Shown here piece after piece: positions 18,341 to 27,841 of a DNA stretch of 64,000 nt (within the stretch, counting starts at the first letter, position 1; every line of letters begins with the position of its first letter). The stretch spans positions 1-64,000 of the forward strand of contig JBLHMB010000012.1 in assembly GCA_047621665.1 (NCBI GenBank), given 5' to 3'. The position numbers were made by a program, and so were the translations under genes. Under the pieces are notes generated by a model. That model did no database searches and was not told the DNA's origin. It saw only the letters and a program-made list of their open reading frames with translations. Origin of the DNA: Actimicrobium sp047621665. Lineage in GTDB: Bacteria; Pseudomonadota; Gammaproteobacteria; Burkholderiales; Burkholderiaceae_D.

Positions 18341-19345
18341 ATGCATATCGCTATCATCGGGGCCGGACTGTCCGGTCTGACTTGTGCCCGTCGCTTGCAG
18401 GACCAGGGACATTGCGTCACCGTGTATGAAAAAAGTCATGCGGTCAGCGGCCGGATGAGTACGCGCCAGACCGACTTCGGTGGGTTCGATCATGGCGCCC
18501 AATACTTTACGGCCAGTAGCGCTGCGTTCAAGAACGATGTGGCGGCCTGGACCAAAGCCGGCTGGGTCGCGCCATGGAAAGGCAAGTTCGTGGCGCTTGA
18601 TCACGGCAAGTCCACACCGGCAGGCAAGTCAGGAAATCGCCATGTTGGCGTGCCGGGTATGCGCTCGGTGGGGGTGCATCTGGCTCAAGGACTGGACGTG
18701 CGTACCGGCCAGCAGGTCGGACAGATTGAACGCATCGAAACCGGCAAGGGCGAGCAATGGCTGCTGGCCGTGCATTGCGATACGGTACCCATCGCTGCCA
18801 GCGCAGGACCGTTCGATGCGGTCATTGTGGCAGTGCCGGCCGATCAGGCGACGACCTTGCTGTCCGTCGTGCCGGCTTTTGCCAAGGCGGCCGGCAAGGC
18901 GTTGCTGGCGCCGTGCTGGACCCTGATGGCGGCGTTTCAGGATCCGTTGGAGCTGGGCTACGACGGTGCCTGGGTCAGCAATTCGCGACTGGCCTGGCTG
19001 GCGCATGATGCCTCCAAGCCGGGACGTCGTCCGGGCGAACACTGGATCGGTCAGGCCTCGGCGGCATGGAGCATCGAGCATCTGGAAGACGAACCGGACC
19101 GGGTCCGTGAAAAATTGCTGAAGGCCTTTCATGAAGCCACCGGCAGTCAGGTCCAGCCGGTGTTTGCGACGGTACATCGCTGGCGCTATTCGAAGGCCGC
19201 CACTCCGTTGAAAGACGATTGCTTGTGGAACAAAAAATTGCGTATCGGTGCCTGCGGTGACTGGTTTTCTGCCGGACTCGACGGCGCCGGCAAGATTGAA
19301 AATGCCTACCTGAGCGGAGCCGCGCTGGCTGCGCTGATCGCCTGA
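18341..19345 (+). CDS. FAD/NAD(P)-dependent oxidoreductase, renalase-like
   Basis: A 334-residue flavoprotein with an N-terminal Rossmann FAD motif (IAIIGAGLSGLTCARRLQ) followed by a VYEKSHAVSGRMST segment, typical of renalase-like amine-oxidase-fold proteins. The C terminus has the second FAD contact (GDWFSAGLDGAGKIENAYLSG). The substrate is unknown. AAGGAG precedes the ATG by 9 bp. Its TGA overlaps the likely CTG start of the next gene. Confidence 0.85.
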   Translation: MHIAIIGAGLSGLTCARRLQDQGHCVTVYEKSHAVSGRMSTRQTDFGGFDHGAQYFTASSAAFKNDVAAWTKAGWVAPWKGKFVALDHGKSTPAGKSGNRHVGVPGMRSVGVHLAQGLDVRTGQQVGQIERIETGKGEQWLLAVHCDTVPIAASAGPFDAVIVAVPADQATTLLSVVPAFAKAAGKALLAPCWTLMAAFQDPLELGYDGAWVSNSRLAWLAHDASKPGRRPGEHWIGQASAAWSIEHLEDEPDRVREKLLKAFHEATGSQVQPVFATVHRWRYSKAATPLKDDCLWNKKLRIGACGDWFSAGLDGAGKIENAYLSGAALAALIA

Positions 19346-21249
19346 GTTCCGCACGGCCGGCGGCGCCTGCACCAAGCCAGTTTGCGCTGCTGGCCGAGCG
19401 CCGCTTTGCGCCGTTTTTCTGGACGCAATTTCTTGGTGCGCTCAATGACAATGTTTTCAAGACGGCGCTGCTGACGATCCTGACTTACGACGCACTGAGC
19501 TGGACCGCGCTCGATCCGGTCCTGCTGACCAACCTGATTCCAGGTCTGTTTATTTTGCCCTTCGTGCTGTTCTCGGCCACCGCCGGGCAACTGGCGGATA
19601 AATTTGACAAGGGCAGGGTGGCACGGCTGGTGAAGTTGCTGGAGATTGCGATCATGGCGCTCGCCGGCGTAGGCTGGATCATGCATAACCTGCCGCTGCT
19701 GGTGCTGGCACTCGTTGGCATGGGCTTGCACTCGACTTTATTCGGACCAGTGAAATACGCGTATCTGCCGCAGCATCTCAAACGCTCCGAACTGGTTGGC
19801 GGCAACGGACTGGTCGAAAGCGGTACCTTCGTCGGCATTTTGCTGGGCGAAGTGCTGGGTGCGCTGCTGATCGTCAGCAAGCCATGGGGTGTCGAAGTGG
19901 TTGCCGGCGGCACGCTGGCACTGGCGGTACTGGGCTGGTGGTTCAGCCGTGCCATCCCGCCGTCGCCGGCGCCGGTTCCGGAGTTGAAAGTGAACTGGAA
20001 TCCGTTCACGGAAACCGTGCGCAATCTGAACTATTCGCGTCACAACCGGACGGTGTTTTTATCCTTGCTGGGCAATTCCTGGTTCTGGTTTTACGGCGCG
20101 ATCATCCTCGCGCAATTTCCGCTATATGCAAAAAATTACCTGCACGGCGACCACGGCGTGTTCGTCCTGCTGCTGACGGTTTTTTCGTTTGGAATTGGTG
20201 CCGGCTCGCTCTTGTGCGAAAAGCTCTCCGACCATCGTATCGAGATCGGGTTGGTGCCATTCGGCTCGATCGGCTTGTCGGTGTCCGGTGTCGAACTATT
20301 TTTTGCCAGCCTGGCGTACACCAATACGCTGCCGGTTGATGTGGCCGGTTTTCTGGCACAAACGGGCAGCCTGCGCATCCTGTTTGCCTGTCTGATGATC
20401 GGCGTTTCCGGCGGGCTGTATATCGTGCCGCTGTTTGCACTGATCCAGACCCGCTGCGATCCACGCCACTTGTCGCGCACGATTGCCGGCATGAATATCC
20501 TCAATGCGCTGTTCATGGTGGCAGCAGCGTTGCTGGCGATGCTGCTGCTGAAAAATGGTGTCACTGTGCCCCAATTATTTCTGGTGACTGCGTTGCTCAA
20601 TGCGCTGGTGGCGCTCTACATTTACTGGCTGGTGCCTGAGTTCCTGATTCGCTTCCTCGCCTGGTTACTGATCCACACCATCCATCGGGTGCGCTCTGTT
20701 GACGTGGCGCATATCCCCTTGCAGGGTGCGGCAATGCTTGTCTGTAATCATGTCAGCTATGTCGATGCGATCGTGATCCTGGCCGCAAGTCCGCGTCCGA
20801 TCCGGTTCGTCATGGACCACCGGATTTTCAAGTTCCCGTTATTGTCCTGGCTGTTCAGGAGCGCCGGTGCGATACCAATTGCGCCGGCCAGCGAAGACAC
20901 AGTCGTGACGGAAAAAGCCTACGCCGCCATCGAGGCCGCATTGGCGCATGACGAGCTGGTCTGTATTTTTCCTGAAGGCAAACTGACGGTCACCGGCGAG
21001 ATCAATGTCTTCCGTGGTGGCATCATGAAAATCCTGCAGCGCTCGCCGGTGCCGGTAATCCCGATGGCACTGTGCGGGTTGTGGGGCAGTTTGTTTTCGC
21101 ATGCGCAGGGCAACCCGTTTGACCGTGTTTTCCAGCGCGGCTTGCGCTCGACACTGCAACTGGTCATCGGTGCACCATTGCGGTCGGCGGAGGTCACGCC
21201 CGAGTCGTTGCGCGAACATGTGCAGGCCTTGCGCGGGAATGCCCGATAG
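19342..21249 (+). CDS. MFS transporter-lysophospholipid acyltransferase fusion
   Basis: Residues 1 to about 420 form a 12-helix MFS transporter of the LplT (lysophospholipid flippase) type, with FFWTQFLGALNDNVFK near the N terminus. The last 200 residues form a PlsC-type acyltransferase with the HX4D motif in NHVSYVD and the FPEG motif in CIFPEGKLT. The product probably imports and reacylates lysophospholipids. The reading frame is open from 19300, but no ATG, GTG or TTG occurs in it before 19555, which is inside the transporter. I set the start at CTG 19342, which overlaps the TGA of the gene before it (CTGA) and gives 635 residues. Confidence 0.82.
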   Translation: MSSARPAAPAPSQFALLAERRFAPFFWTQFLGALNDNVFKTALLTILTYDALSWTALDPVLLTNLIPGLFILPFVLFSATAGQLADKFDKGRVARLVKLLEIAIMALAGVGWIMHNLPLLVLALVGMGLHSTLFGPVKYAYLPQHLKRSELVGGNGLVESGTFVGILLGEVLGALLIVSKPWGVEVVAGGTLALAVLGWWFSRAIPPSPAPVPELKVNWNPFTETVRNLNYSRHNRTVFLSLLGNSWFWFYGAIILAQFPLYAKNYLHGDHGVFVLLLTVFSFGIGAGSLLCEKLSDHRIEIGLVPFGSIGLSVSGVELFFASLAYTNTLPVDVAGFLAQTGSLRILFACLMIGVSGGLYIVPLFALIQTRCDPRHLSRTIAGMNILNALFMVAAALLAMLLLKNGVTVPQLFLVTALLNALVALYIYWLVPEFLIRFLAWLLIHTIHRVRSVDVAHIPLQGAAMLVCNHVSYVDAIVILAASPRPIRFVMDHRIFKFPLLSWLFRSAGAIPIAPASEDTVVTEKAYAAIEAALAHDELVCIFPEGKLTVTGEINVFRGGIMKILQRSPVPVIPMALCGLWGSLFSHAQGNPFDRVFQRGLRSTLQLVIGAPLRSAEVTPESLREHVQALRGNAR

Positions 21250-21350
21250 CGATGCCGCTGATCATTGACGCGCGCGATCCTGTCATCGGTTCATACCCGG
21301 GTTCGCGTCCGCACTTGCTACAATCCGCTATCTCATTTTAATTTGCTGCC

Positions 21351-22139
21351 ATGACTTTTCTGCTTTTGCTTCGTCGTTTGACCTGCACCTTGCTGATCGG
21401 CTTGCTGCTTTGTAATGGCCAGGTGCAGGCAAAGCCGGTCCTGCAGGTCGCGGCCGCTGCGGATCTGGCGCAATGCATCGATGAATTGAACGCACAATTC
21501 GGTGCGATGCACGACGGTGCCGCCGTCAGTGCCAGCATCGGTTCATCGGGGAATTTTTACGCACAAATCTCCAACGGCGCACCGTTCGACGTGTTCCTGT
21601 CTGCGGATCTGGCTTATCCGGTCGCGCTGGCCAAGGCGGGTCACGCCGATCTCTCTTCACTGATTACTTATGCGTACGGTCAGCTGGTGTTGTGGACCGC
21701 TGACGCGGCACTCGATCCGTCGACTGGATTCAAGTTGTTCGAGGATGCACGGGTCAAGCGCATTGCGATTGCCAATCCGGATCTCGCACCTTACGGTCGC
21801 GCTGCCCGCGACGCCCTGCAGCACGCCGGCGTGTGGGATCAGATCCAGTCGCGCCTGGTATTTGGCGATAACGTGGCCCAGACCGGCCAATTCATCGCAA
21901 CCGGCAATGCCCAGGCCGGATTGGTCAGTGCAGCCCATTTCAAGCCTGGTGCGGCTCGACCCGGTCGCAGCTGGCCGGTGCCGCAAGCCTGGTATCCGCG
22001 TATCGAACAGGGTGTCATCGTGACGGCCAGAGGGCGCAGCAATCCACTGGCAAAACAATACGTGGCGTTCTTGAGTAGCGAGGCCGGCCGGACCATTCTG
22101 CGCAAGTACGGATTTGTAGTGCCAGAGTTGGCGCGGTGA
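21351..22139 (+). CDS. modA: molybdate ABC transporter, periplasmic binding protein
   Basis: A 262-residue binding protein with a signal peptide (about residues 1-26, LLIGLLLCNGQVQA) and the ModA pattern: VAAAADLAQCIDELNAQFG, a SIGSSGNFYAQISNGAPFDVFLSAD segment for the oxyanion, and the later ANPDLAPYGRAARD segment. It should deliver molybdate or tungstate to ModB. It overlaps modB by 4 bp. The window carries at least three molybdenum enzymes that need this metal. Confidence 0.93.
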   Translation: MTFLLLLRRLTCTLLIGLLLCNGQVQAKPVLQVAAAADLAQCIDELNAQFGAMHDGAAVSASIGSSGNFYAQISNGAPFDVFLSADLAYPVALAKAGHADLSSLITYAYGQLVLWTADAALDPSTGFKLFEDARVKRIAIANPDLAPYGRAARDALQHAGVWDQIQSRLVFGDNVAQTGQFIATGNAQAGLVSAAHFKPGAARPGRSWPVPQAWYPRIEQGVIVTARGRSNPLAKQYVAFLSSEAGRTILRKYGFVVPELAR

Positions 22140-22855
22140 TCACCCCGTTCTGGTCGCTGCCGCATGAATTGTGGGTGGCACTCGGGCTGACCATTCAGCT
22201 GGCGGCCGTCTCGACGGTGATCCTGATGCTGATCGTGTTGCCGTTGGGCTGGTGGCTGGCCACGACGCGCCATCGTGCGGCACTGCTGCTGGAAATTCTG
22301 ATGTCGCTGCCACTGGTCTTGCCGCCCACCGTGATTGGTTTTTACCTGCTAACGCTGCTGTCGCCACAACATGCGCTCGGACAATGGTGGCAACAATTGT
22401 TCGGCCAGACCTTGCCGTTTTCATTTGCCGGACTGGTTATCGGTTCCTGTGTCTACAGTCTGCCGTTTGCGTTGCAACCGGTGATGGCGGCATTTCGCAT
22501 GTTGCGACCGGAAATCGCCCACGCCGCGTATTCGCTGGGCATGACGCCGCGTCAGGCTTTCCTGCATGTGCTGCTGCCGCTGTCGAAAGCCGGTGTCTAC
22601 TCGGGAGCCATCCTGGCGTTTGCTCATACCATCGGCGAGTTCGGTGTCGTGCTGATGCTGGGCGGGGGGATTCCCGGCGTGACGCGGGTGGCGTCGATCG
22701 CTTTGTACGACGAGGCGCAAAAATTGAACTACCCGGATGCCCATGGATTTGCGTTGCTGCTGCTGGCACTTTCCTTTGTTTTGCTGTGTGCCACGACCGC
22801 ATTGCAAAAGCGTCAGGAGCGCTGGCGTCGGCTCGGTCACTTTTCCTTGCGCTGA
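22136..22855 (+). CDS. modB: molybdate ABC transporter permease
   Basis: A 239-residue permease with about five membrane helices. The EAA loop reads AAYSLGMTPRQAFLHVLLPLSKAG and the helix after it holds HTIGEFGVVLMLGGG, both typical of ModB. The start is the GTG at 22136 inside the modA stop (GTGA), so translation is coupled. The expected ATPase gene modC does not follow; the next gene is rlmJ. Confidence 0.93.
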   Translation: MITPFWSLPHELWVALGLTIQLAAVSTVILMLIVLPLGWWLATTRHRAALLLEILMSLPLVLPPTVIGFYLLTLLSPQHALGQWWQQLFGQTLPFSFAGLVIGSCVYSLPFALQPVMAAFRMLRPEIAHAAYSLGMTPRQAFLHVLLPLSKAGVYSGAILAFAHTIGEFGVVLMLGGGIPGVTRVASIALYDEAQKLNYPDAHGFALLLLALSFVLLCATTALQKRQERWRRLGHFSLR

Positions 22856-22966
22856 TTGCAGTAGCAATTACTTGAAGCAGTCGGGACTTGTTAAAATGCG
22901 CCATTCGCAGGGTCGGCGCAGAGGTCCGCGCCTCCTTTCATTTCCTTACCAAGATCGATCATTGTT

Positions 22967-23884
22967 ATGTTGAGTTACCGCCACGCCTTCCATGCGGGCA
23001 ATCATGCCGACGTCCTCAAGCACGTCGTGATGATGCAGTTGCTGCGCTACCTGAATCAAAAAGACACGCCCTACATGTACATCGACACCCATGCCGGTGC
23101 CGGCGTGTATGCGCTCGATGGCGGCTATGCGGCCAAAAATGCCGAATTCGAAAGCGGTGTTGCACCGCTGTGGAGCCGCAAGGATTTGCCGCCGGTCTTG
23201 CATGAATATGTCCAGATGATCAAGAAAATGAACCCGAGCGGCAAGTTGCGCTACTACCCGGGTTCGCCGTATGTGGCCGACAAGGTCATGCGTGAAGCCG
23301 ACCGCTTGCGCCTGTTCGAGCTGCACCCCTCCGATGCCCGCATTTTGCAGGACAACTTCCGTAAGGTCGAAGCCCATGCGGCCGAGCAGGGTATCCGTGC
23401 CACGGTGCGCGGCAAGCGCATCATGATCCAGAAGGGTGATGGCTTTCTCGGTCTCAAGGCGCTGTTGCCGCCACCGTCACGGCGCGGACTGGTGCTGATC
23501 GATCCGCCTTACGAAGACAAGTCCGATTACAAGCGCGTCAAGGACACGCTGCAAGATGCGCTGGTGCGTTTTGCTACCGGTACGTACGCGGTCTGGTATC
23601 CGGTATTGCACCGGATGGAATCGCGCCAGTTACCCGACAAGCTCAAGCGCCTGCAGGCCAACGGCTGGCTCAATGTCACGTTGTCGATCGCCGAGGCTTC
23701 ACCGGACGGTTTCGGCTTGCACAGCAGTGGCATGTTCGTGATCAATCCACCGTTCGGGCTGGAAGCGATGCTCAATGAATTGATGCCGTTTCTGGTCAAG
23801 ACATTGGGTCGTGACAGCGGCGCCAAATTCACCGTCGAGTCCGGCACGACGGCCGTTGCACACACCGGCACACGCCGGGTCTGA
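22967..23884 (+). CDS. rlmJ: 23S rRNA A2030 N6-methyltransferase RlmJ
   Basis: RlmJ methylates N6 of A2030 in 23S rRNA. The protein begins with the family hallmark LSYRHAFHAGNHADVLKH and has the catalytic DPPY motif in LIDPPYEDKSDY near residue 178. At 305 residues it is somewhat longer than the E. coli protein of about 280, with an unmatched C-terminal tail (SGAKFTVESGTTAVAHTGT). It starts at an ATG and is followed 11 bp later by greB. Confidence 0.95.
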   Translation: MLSYRHAFHAGNHADVLKHVVMMQLLRYLNQKDTPYMYIDTHAGAGVYALDGGYAAKNAEFESGVAPLWSRKDLPPVLHEYVQMIKKMNPSGKLRYYPGSPYVADKVMREADRLRLFELHPSDARILQDNFRKVEAHAAEQGIRATVRGKRIMIQKGDGFLGLKALLPPPSRRGLVLIDPPYEDKSDYKRVKDTLQDALVRFATGTYAVWYPVLHRMESRQLPDKLKRLQANGWLNVTLSIAEASPDGFGLHSSGMFVINPPFGLEAMLNELMPFLVKTLGRDSGAKFTVESGTTAVAHTGTRRV

Positions 23885-23895
23885 AGCGGGGCGCG

Positions 23896-24450
23896 ATGAA
23901 CAAGGCCTTTGTCAAGGAGTCCGGGGACGATGAGGATGACGAGTTACCGTTGTCGGAAATTCCGGCCGGTACCCGTAACTACATGACGCCTGCCGGTTTT
24001 CAGACCATGCGTTCGGAGTTGCTGCACCTGATCGATGTCGATCGTCCGGAGGTCGTGCATATTGTCCACTGGGCGGCGTCGAACGGCGACCGTTCGGAAA
24101 ATGGCGACTACATTTACGGCAAGCGGCGCTTGCGTGAAATCGATCGCCGGATTCGTTTCCTGACCAAGCGTCTCGATCTGGCCGAAGTGGTCGATCCAAC
24201 CGTTCATCACGGCAACGATCAAGTGTTTTTCGGGGCCACGGTACGTTACGAGAACAGCGCCGGGGAACAGCACACGGTCACCATCGTCGGGATTGACGAG
24301 CTCGATCCGTTGCATGGCAGGATCAGCTGGATTTCGCCGGTGGCAAGGGCGATGACCAAATCGCGCGAAGGCGACACGATCACTTTGAAGACGCCGTCCG
24401 GCGCCGAAGAATTGCAGATACTGGAAGTGACCTACCCGGCTCCGGTGTGA
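23896..24450 (+). CDS. greB: transcription elongation factor GreB
   Basis: The GreB-type transcript cleavage factor, 184 residues, with the coiled-coil tip GDRSENGDYIYGKRRLREID near residue 69 and the GreB-specific RIRFLTKRLDLAEVV region. The acidic N-terminal extension (ESGDDEDDELP) of about 25 residues is longer than in E. coli GreB. It lies directly after rlmJ and converges with spoT, 15 bp apart. Confidence 0.96.
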   Translation: MNKAFVKESGDDEDDELPLSEIPAGTRNYMTPAGFQTMRSELLHLIDVDRPEVVHIVHWAASNGDRSENGDYIYGKRRLREIDRRIRFLTKRLDLAEVVDPTVHHGNDQVFFGATVRYENSAGEQHTVTIVGIDELDPLHGRISWISPVARAMTKSREGDTITLKTPSGAEELQILEVTYPAPV

Positions 24451-24465
24451 CTGGCACGCCGGAAG

Positions 24466-26763
24466 TCAGTTGGTTGGATTGCTCCATTGACCGCGCTCGC
24501 GCAGAATGCGCGTCACTCCCGTGATACTGCGCACGTTGCGCATCATGCGCGCAAGGTGGACGCGATCCTCGACCTGCACCGTGAAGCGCAATTGGGTCAT
24601 GATCGAGTCGTGGTCTTCATCCATCCCGACGAAGGTAATGTTGGCATCCGACTCGCCGATTTCCGCTGCCACCCGCGCGAGCACGCCGCGTTCATTGGTG
24701 ACCAGAACGATGACCCTGCAATCAAAACGGCGATTGAGGTCGCTGCCCCAGACCACGTCGATCCAGCGCTCCGGTTCCTTATCGCGACTGCGTCGGGCCA
24801 CGTCGCATTCCTGGCTGTGTACGAGCAGACCTTGATCGCGTTTGAGCTGACCGGTGATCTTGTCGCCAGGAATCGGCAGGCAGCACTGTCCCAATTGCAC
24901 CGCTACGCCGTCGCTACCGTAAATGATGACCGGATCAAGTTTGGTGGCAACGGCATTGCTGGTGCCGGCGATGCGCGCCTGCAGGGGGTGTCCCATCGTG
25001 TCATTGAGGCCCATGATGTGGCGCGCCACCAGTGCCGCCATCCGTTTGCCGATACCGATGTCGGCATGCAGTTCTTCGAGCGAGCGGGCACTCGATTCGT
25101 TGAGCAGTCGCTCCATCGTTGGCTCGGGGATAACCGGGTCGAGATTGAGTGCTGCCAGAGCCTGACCCAGCAACAGCGCGCCGAGCTCGATCGACTCTGA
25201 CAGATTGATGGTCCGCAGGTGATGCCGGATCGCCGATCGGGCCTTGCCGGTTCGCACAAAGGTCAGCCAGGTCGGGCTGGGGCGTGAGCTCGCTGACGTG
25301 ATGATCTCGACAATGTCGCCATTGCGCAGTTCGGTACGGAGCGGCGCGTGTTCGTGGTTGATGCGCGTGGCAACCGTCTGGTCGCCAACGTCGGTATGAA
25401 TCGAGTAGGCGAAATCCAGTGCTGTGGCGCCGCGCGGCAGGGCAATGATCTTTGATTTAGGCGTGAAAACGTAGACCGAGTCCGGGAACAGATCCACCTT
25501 CACGTGTTCAAGGAATTCAGCCGAATCGCCGGTCTGTTTCTGGATGTCGAGTAACGATTGCAGCCATGCATGGGTGCGTTGCTGCAGATCGGTCAGACTA
25601 TTTTCGTCATCCTTGTAGAGCCAGTGCGCAGCGACACCGGATTCGGCGACACGGTGCATTTCCTGTGTGCGGATCTGAAACTCTACCGGTGTGCCGTACG
25701 GGCCGATCAGCGTCGTATGCAGCGACTGATAGCCATTGAGCTTGGGGATGGCGATATAGTCCTTGAACTTGCCCGGCATCGGCTTGTACAGCGCATGCAG
25801 TGTTCCGAGCGCGACGTAGCAGTGGGCGAAATTATCGACGACGATACGAAAGCCGTAGACGTCAAGCACTTGCGAAAAGGACAGATGCTTGCTGCGCATC
25901 TTGCGATAAATTCCATACAGCGTTTTTTCGCGGCCATAGACTTGCGCTTGCATGTCGGCTGACAGCAAGGTATTCGTGACCGACTCCATGATCTTGCTGA
26001 CCACTTCGCGCCGGTTACCGCGCGCTGCCTTGACGGCTTTGGCCAGGGTCTTGTAGCGCAGCGGGTGCAAGTGTGAAAACGACAGATCCTGTAACTCGCG
26101 GTAAATGTTGTTCAGACCAAGCCGGTGTGCGATCGGCACATACACTTCCATCGTCTCGCCGGCGATGCGGCGCTTTTTCTCGGCCTTCATCGAGCCTAGC
26201 GTGCGCATGTTGTGCAAGCGATCGGCCAGCTTGATCAGGATGACGCGCACATCACGTGCCATCGCCAGCAGCATCTTGCGGAAATTTTCTGCCTGCGCTT
26301 CGACCTGGCTCTGGAATTCGATTTTTTCCAGTTTGGACAAGCCGTCGACCAGCGCGGCGACCGGCGCACCGAAGCGCTCGATCAGTTCTTCTTTTTTGAC
26401 GTCCTGGTCTTCCATCACATCATGCAACAGCGCCGCCATGATGGCTTGCGCATCCAGCTTCCAGTCAGCACAGATTTCGGCGACGGCAATCGGGTGCGAA
26501 ATGTACGGTTCACCGGATACCCGCATTTGACCCAGATGCATTTCGTCTGAAAAGCGATAGGCTTCCTTGACCTTTTTCAGATCGGAAGGAGACAGGTATT
26601 CGGAGAGTTTGGCGTTGAGCTGGCTGACCGAGGCAACGCCGGGTGTGACCGGGGTACCGGGGTCGGGAGAGAAAAATGCGCCCGGCGTTTTGGACGCGGG
26701 ACGCTCAGGCGCAGAGCGACTAGTTAAAGCCGAAATCAGGGAATCTGCAGGAGTCAGGTTCAT
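24466..26763 (-). CDS. spoT: bifunctional (p)ppGpp synthetase/hydrolase SpoT
   Basis: A 765-residue long-form RSH protein. The HD hydrolase domain is intact (SHPIAVAEICADW, LLHDVMEDQ near residue 113, and RLHNMRTL), so it can degrade (p)ppGpp. The synthetase domain has DYIAIPKLNGYQSLHTT and EFQIRTQEMHRVAE. TGS follows (VFTPKSKIIALPRGATALDFAY), then the RIS region and the C-terminal ACT domain. It lies in the order yicC - gmk - rpoZ - spoT, as in E. coli. Confidence 0.96.
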   Translation of the reverse strand: MNLTPADSLISALTSRSAPERPASKTPGAFFSPDPGTPVTPGVASVSQLNAKLSEYLSPSDLKKVKEAYRFSDEMHLGQMRVSGEPYISHPIAVAEICADWKLDAQAIMAALLHDVMEDQDVKKEELIERFGAPVAALVDGLSKLEKIEFQSQVEAQAENFRKMLLAMARDVRVILIKLADRLHNMRTLGSMKAEKKRRIAGETMEVYVPIAHRLGLNNIYRELQDLSFSHLHPLRYKTLAKAVKAARGNRREVVSKIMESVTNTLLSADMQAQVYGREKTLYGIYRKMRSKHLSFSQVLDVYGFRIVVDNFAHCYVALGTLHALYKPMPGKFKDYIAIPKLNGYQSLHTTLIGPYGTPVEFQIRTQEMHRVAESGVAAHWLYKDDENSLTDLQQRTHAWLQSLLDIQKQTGDSAEFLEHVKVDLFPDSVYVFTPKSKIIALPRGATALDFAYSIHTDVGDQTVATRINHEHAPLRTELRNGDIVEIITSASSRPSPTWLTFVRTGKARSAIRHHLRTINLSESIELGALLLGQALAALNLDPVIPEPTMERLLNESSARSLEELHADIGIGKRMAALVARHIMGLNDTMGHPLQARIAGTSNAVATKLDPVIIYGSDGVAVQLGQCCLPIPGDKITGQLKRDQGLLVHSQECDVARRSRDKEPERWIDVVWGSDLNRRFDCRVIVLVTNERGVLARVAAEIGESDANITFVGMDEDHDSIMTQLRFTVQVEDRVHLARMMRNVRSITGVTRILRERGQWSNPTN

Positions 26764-26812
26764 GCCGGTTGGTTCGCTGCGCCAGTGTCATTGGAGTTAG
26801 GGAAGATAACAG

Positions 26813-27016
26813 TCAGCTTGGGACTTTCTTGAGCATTTCAATCCCTACCTTGCCTGCTGCGATCTCGCGCAAGGCAACGACGGTTGGCTTATCCTTGGCG
26901 TCGACTTTAGGTGTGTGACCTTGCAAAAGCTGACGTGCACGATACGTTGCGGCGAGCGTTAACTGGAAACGATTCGGTATGTGTCTGGTGCAGTCTTCGA
27001 TGGTGATACGGGCCAT
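26813..27016 (-). CDS. rpoZ: RNA polymerase omega subunit
   Basis: A 67-residue omega subunit that helps fold and assemble RNA polymerase beta-prime. Family features are MARITIEDCTRHIPNRFQLTLAA at the N terminus (split here: MARITIEDC then NRFQLTLAATYRARQL) and KPTVVALREIAAGKVG. It sits between gmk and spoT, as usual. The spoT start is 50 bp downstream. Confidence 0.97.
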   Translation of the reverse strand: MARITIEDCTRHIPNRFQLTLAATYRARQLLQGHTPKVDAKDKPTVVALREIAAGKVGIEMLKKVPS

Positions 27017-27049
27017 AAGGCGCTCCTGAAATTGCAGTGTTATGCAGTG

Positions 27050-27694
27050 TTATCGTGATACGGCGTGGATGCCCAGTTGGGCAAATAGAGATGTGTTGCG
27101 TGCTGCTTGTTGCGAAAATCTGCAGCGAGTCGCTTGAACTATCGCGGCAAGATCTGACAAGGCACAAGCAAAGTCTTGATTGATAATAACATACTCAAAC
27201 TCGCCGGCATGCGCGATCTCGCCCCCCGCTGCCAGCAGGCGGCGGGTAATAATGTGCGGTTCGTCCTGGCCGCGTTTTTTCAGGCGCTCTTCCAGCGCAT
27301 CGATCGAAGGCGGCAAAATGAAGATGCCGACACCATACGGAAATTGCTTCTTGACCTGTTGCGCGCCTTGCCAATCGATTTCCAGCAACACGTCGGTGCC
27401 GGACCGGATCTGGTCGGCGATCATGACGCGCGAGGTACCGTAATAATTGCCATGGACTTCGGCTGACTCAAGGAATTCGCCGGCATCGCGTCGTGTCAGG
27501 AAGTCCTCTGCTGTCGTGAAATAGTACTCGCGCCCGTGCTGCTCGCCGGGGCGGGGTGGCCGTGTTGTGTACGAAATCGATAGTTTCAAATCCGGCTCTT
27601 GCGCTAGCAACGCATTGACCAGCGTTGATTTACCGGCGCCGGAAGGTGCGACCACCATAAACAGGCTGCCGGCGGAAGTATTGTCGTCGTGCAT
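27050..27694 (-). CDS. gmk: guanylate kinase
   Basis: Phosphorylates GMP to GDP. The P-loop VVAPSGAGKSTLV is near residue 15, followed by the GMP-binding SYTTRPPRPGEQHGREYYF segment and the LLEIDWQGAQQVK motif. I placed the start at the ATG of MHDDN (27694), which gives 214 residues, close to the family norm. A GTG upstream at 27763 would add 23 residues without family resemblance. rpoZ follows in the same direction. Confidence 0.95.
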   Translation of the reverse strand: MHDDNTSAGSLFMVVAPSGAGKSTLVNALLAQEPDLKLSISYTTRPPRPGEQHGREYYFTTAEDFLTRRDAGEFLESAEVHGNYYGTSRVMIADQIRSGTDVLLEIDWQGAQQVKKQFPYGVGIFILPPSIDALEERLKKRGQDEPHIITRRLLAAGGEIAHAGEFEYVIINQDFACALSDLAAIVQATRCRFSQQAARNTSLFAQLGIHAVSR

Positions 27695-27841
27695 AGGATG
27701 AGTTCCAAAAAGTAAAACGGTTGTTGCGATGGCGGGCGCAACATCGTGAAGGAAAATGCTCACTTCAGGCTACACGATGTGGGATCGAAAGAAAGTCATT
27801 CCCGCTTCCAGATAATTCTTAATGCCATCCCGTAGCAACAC

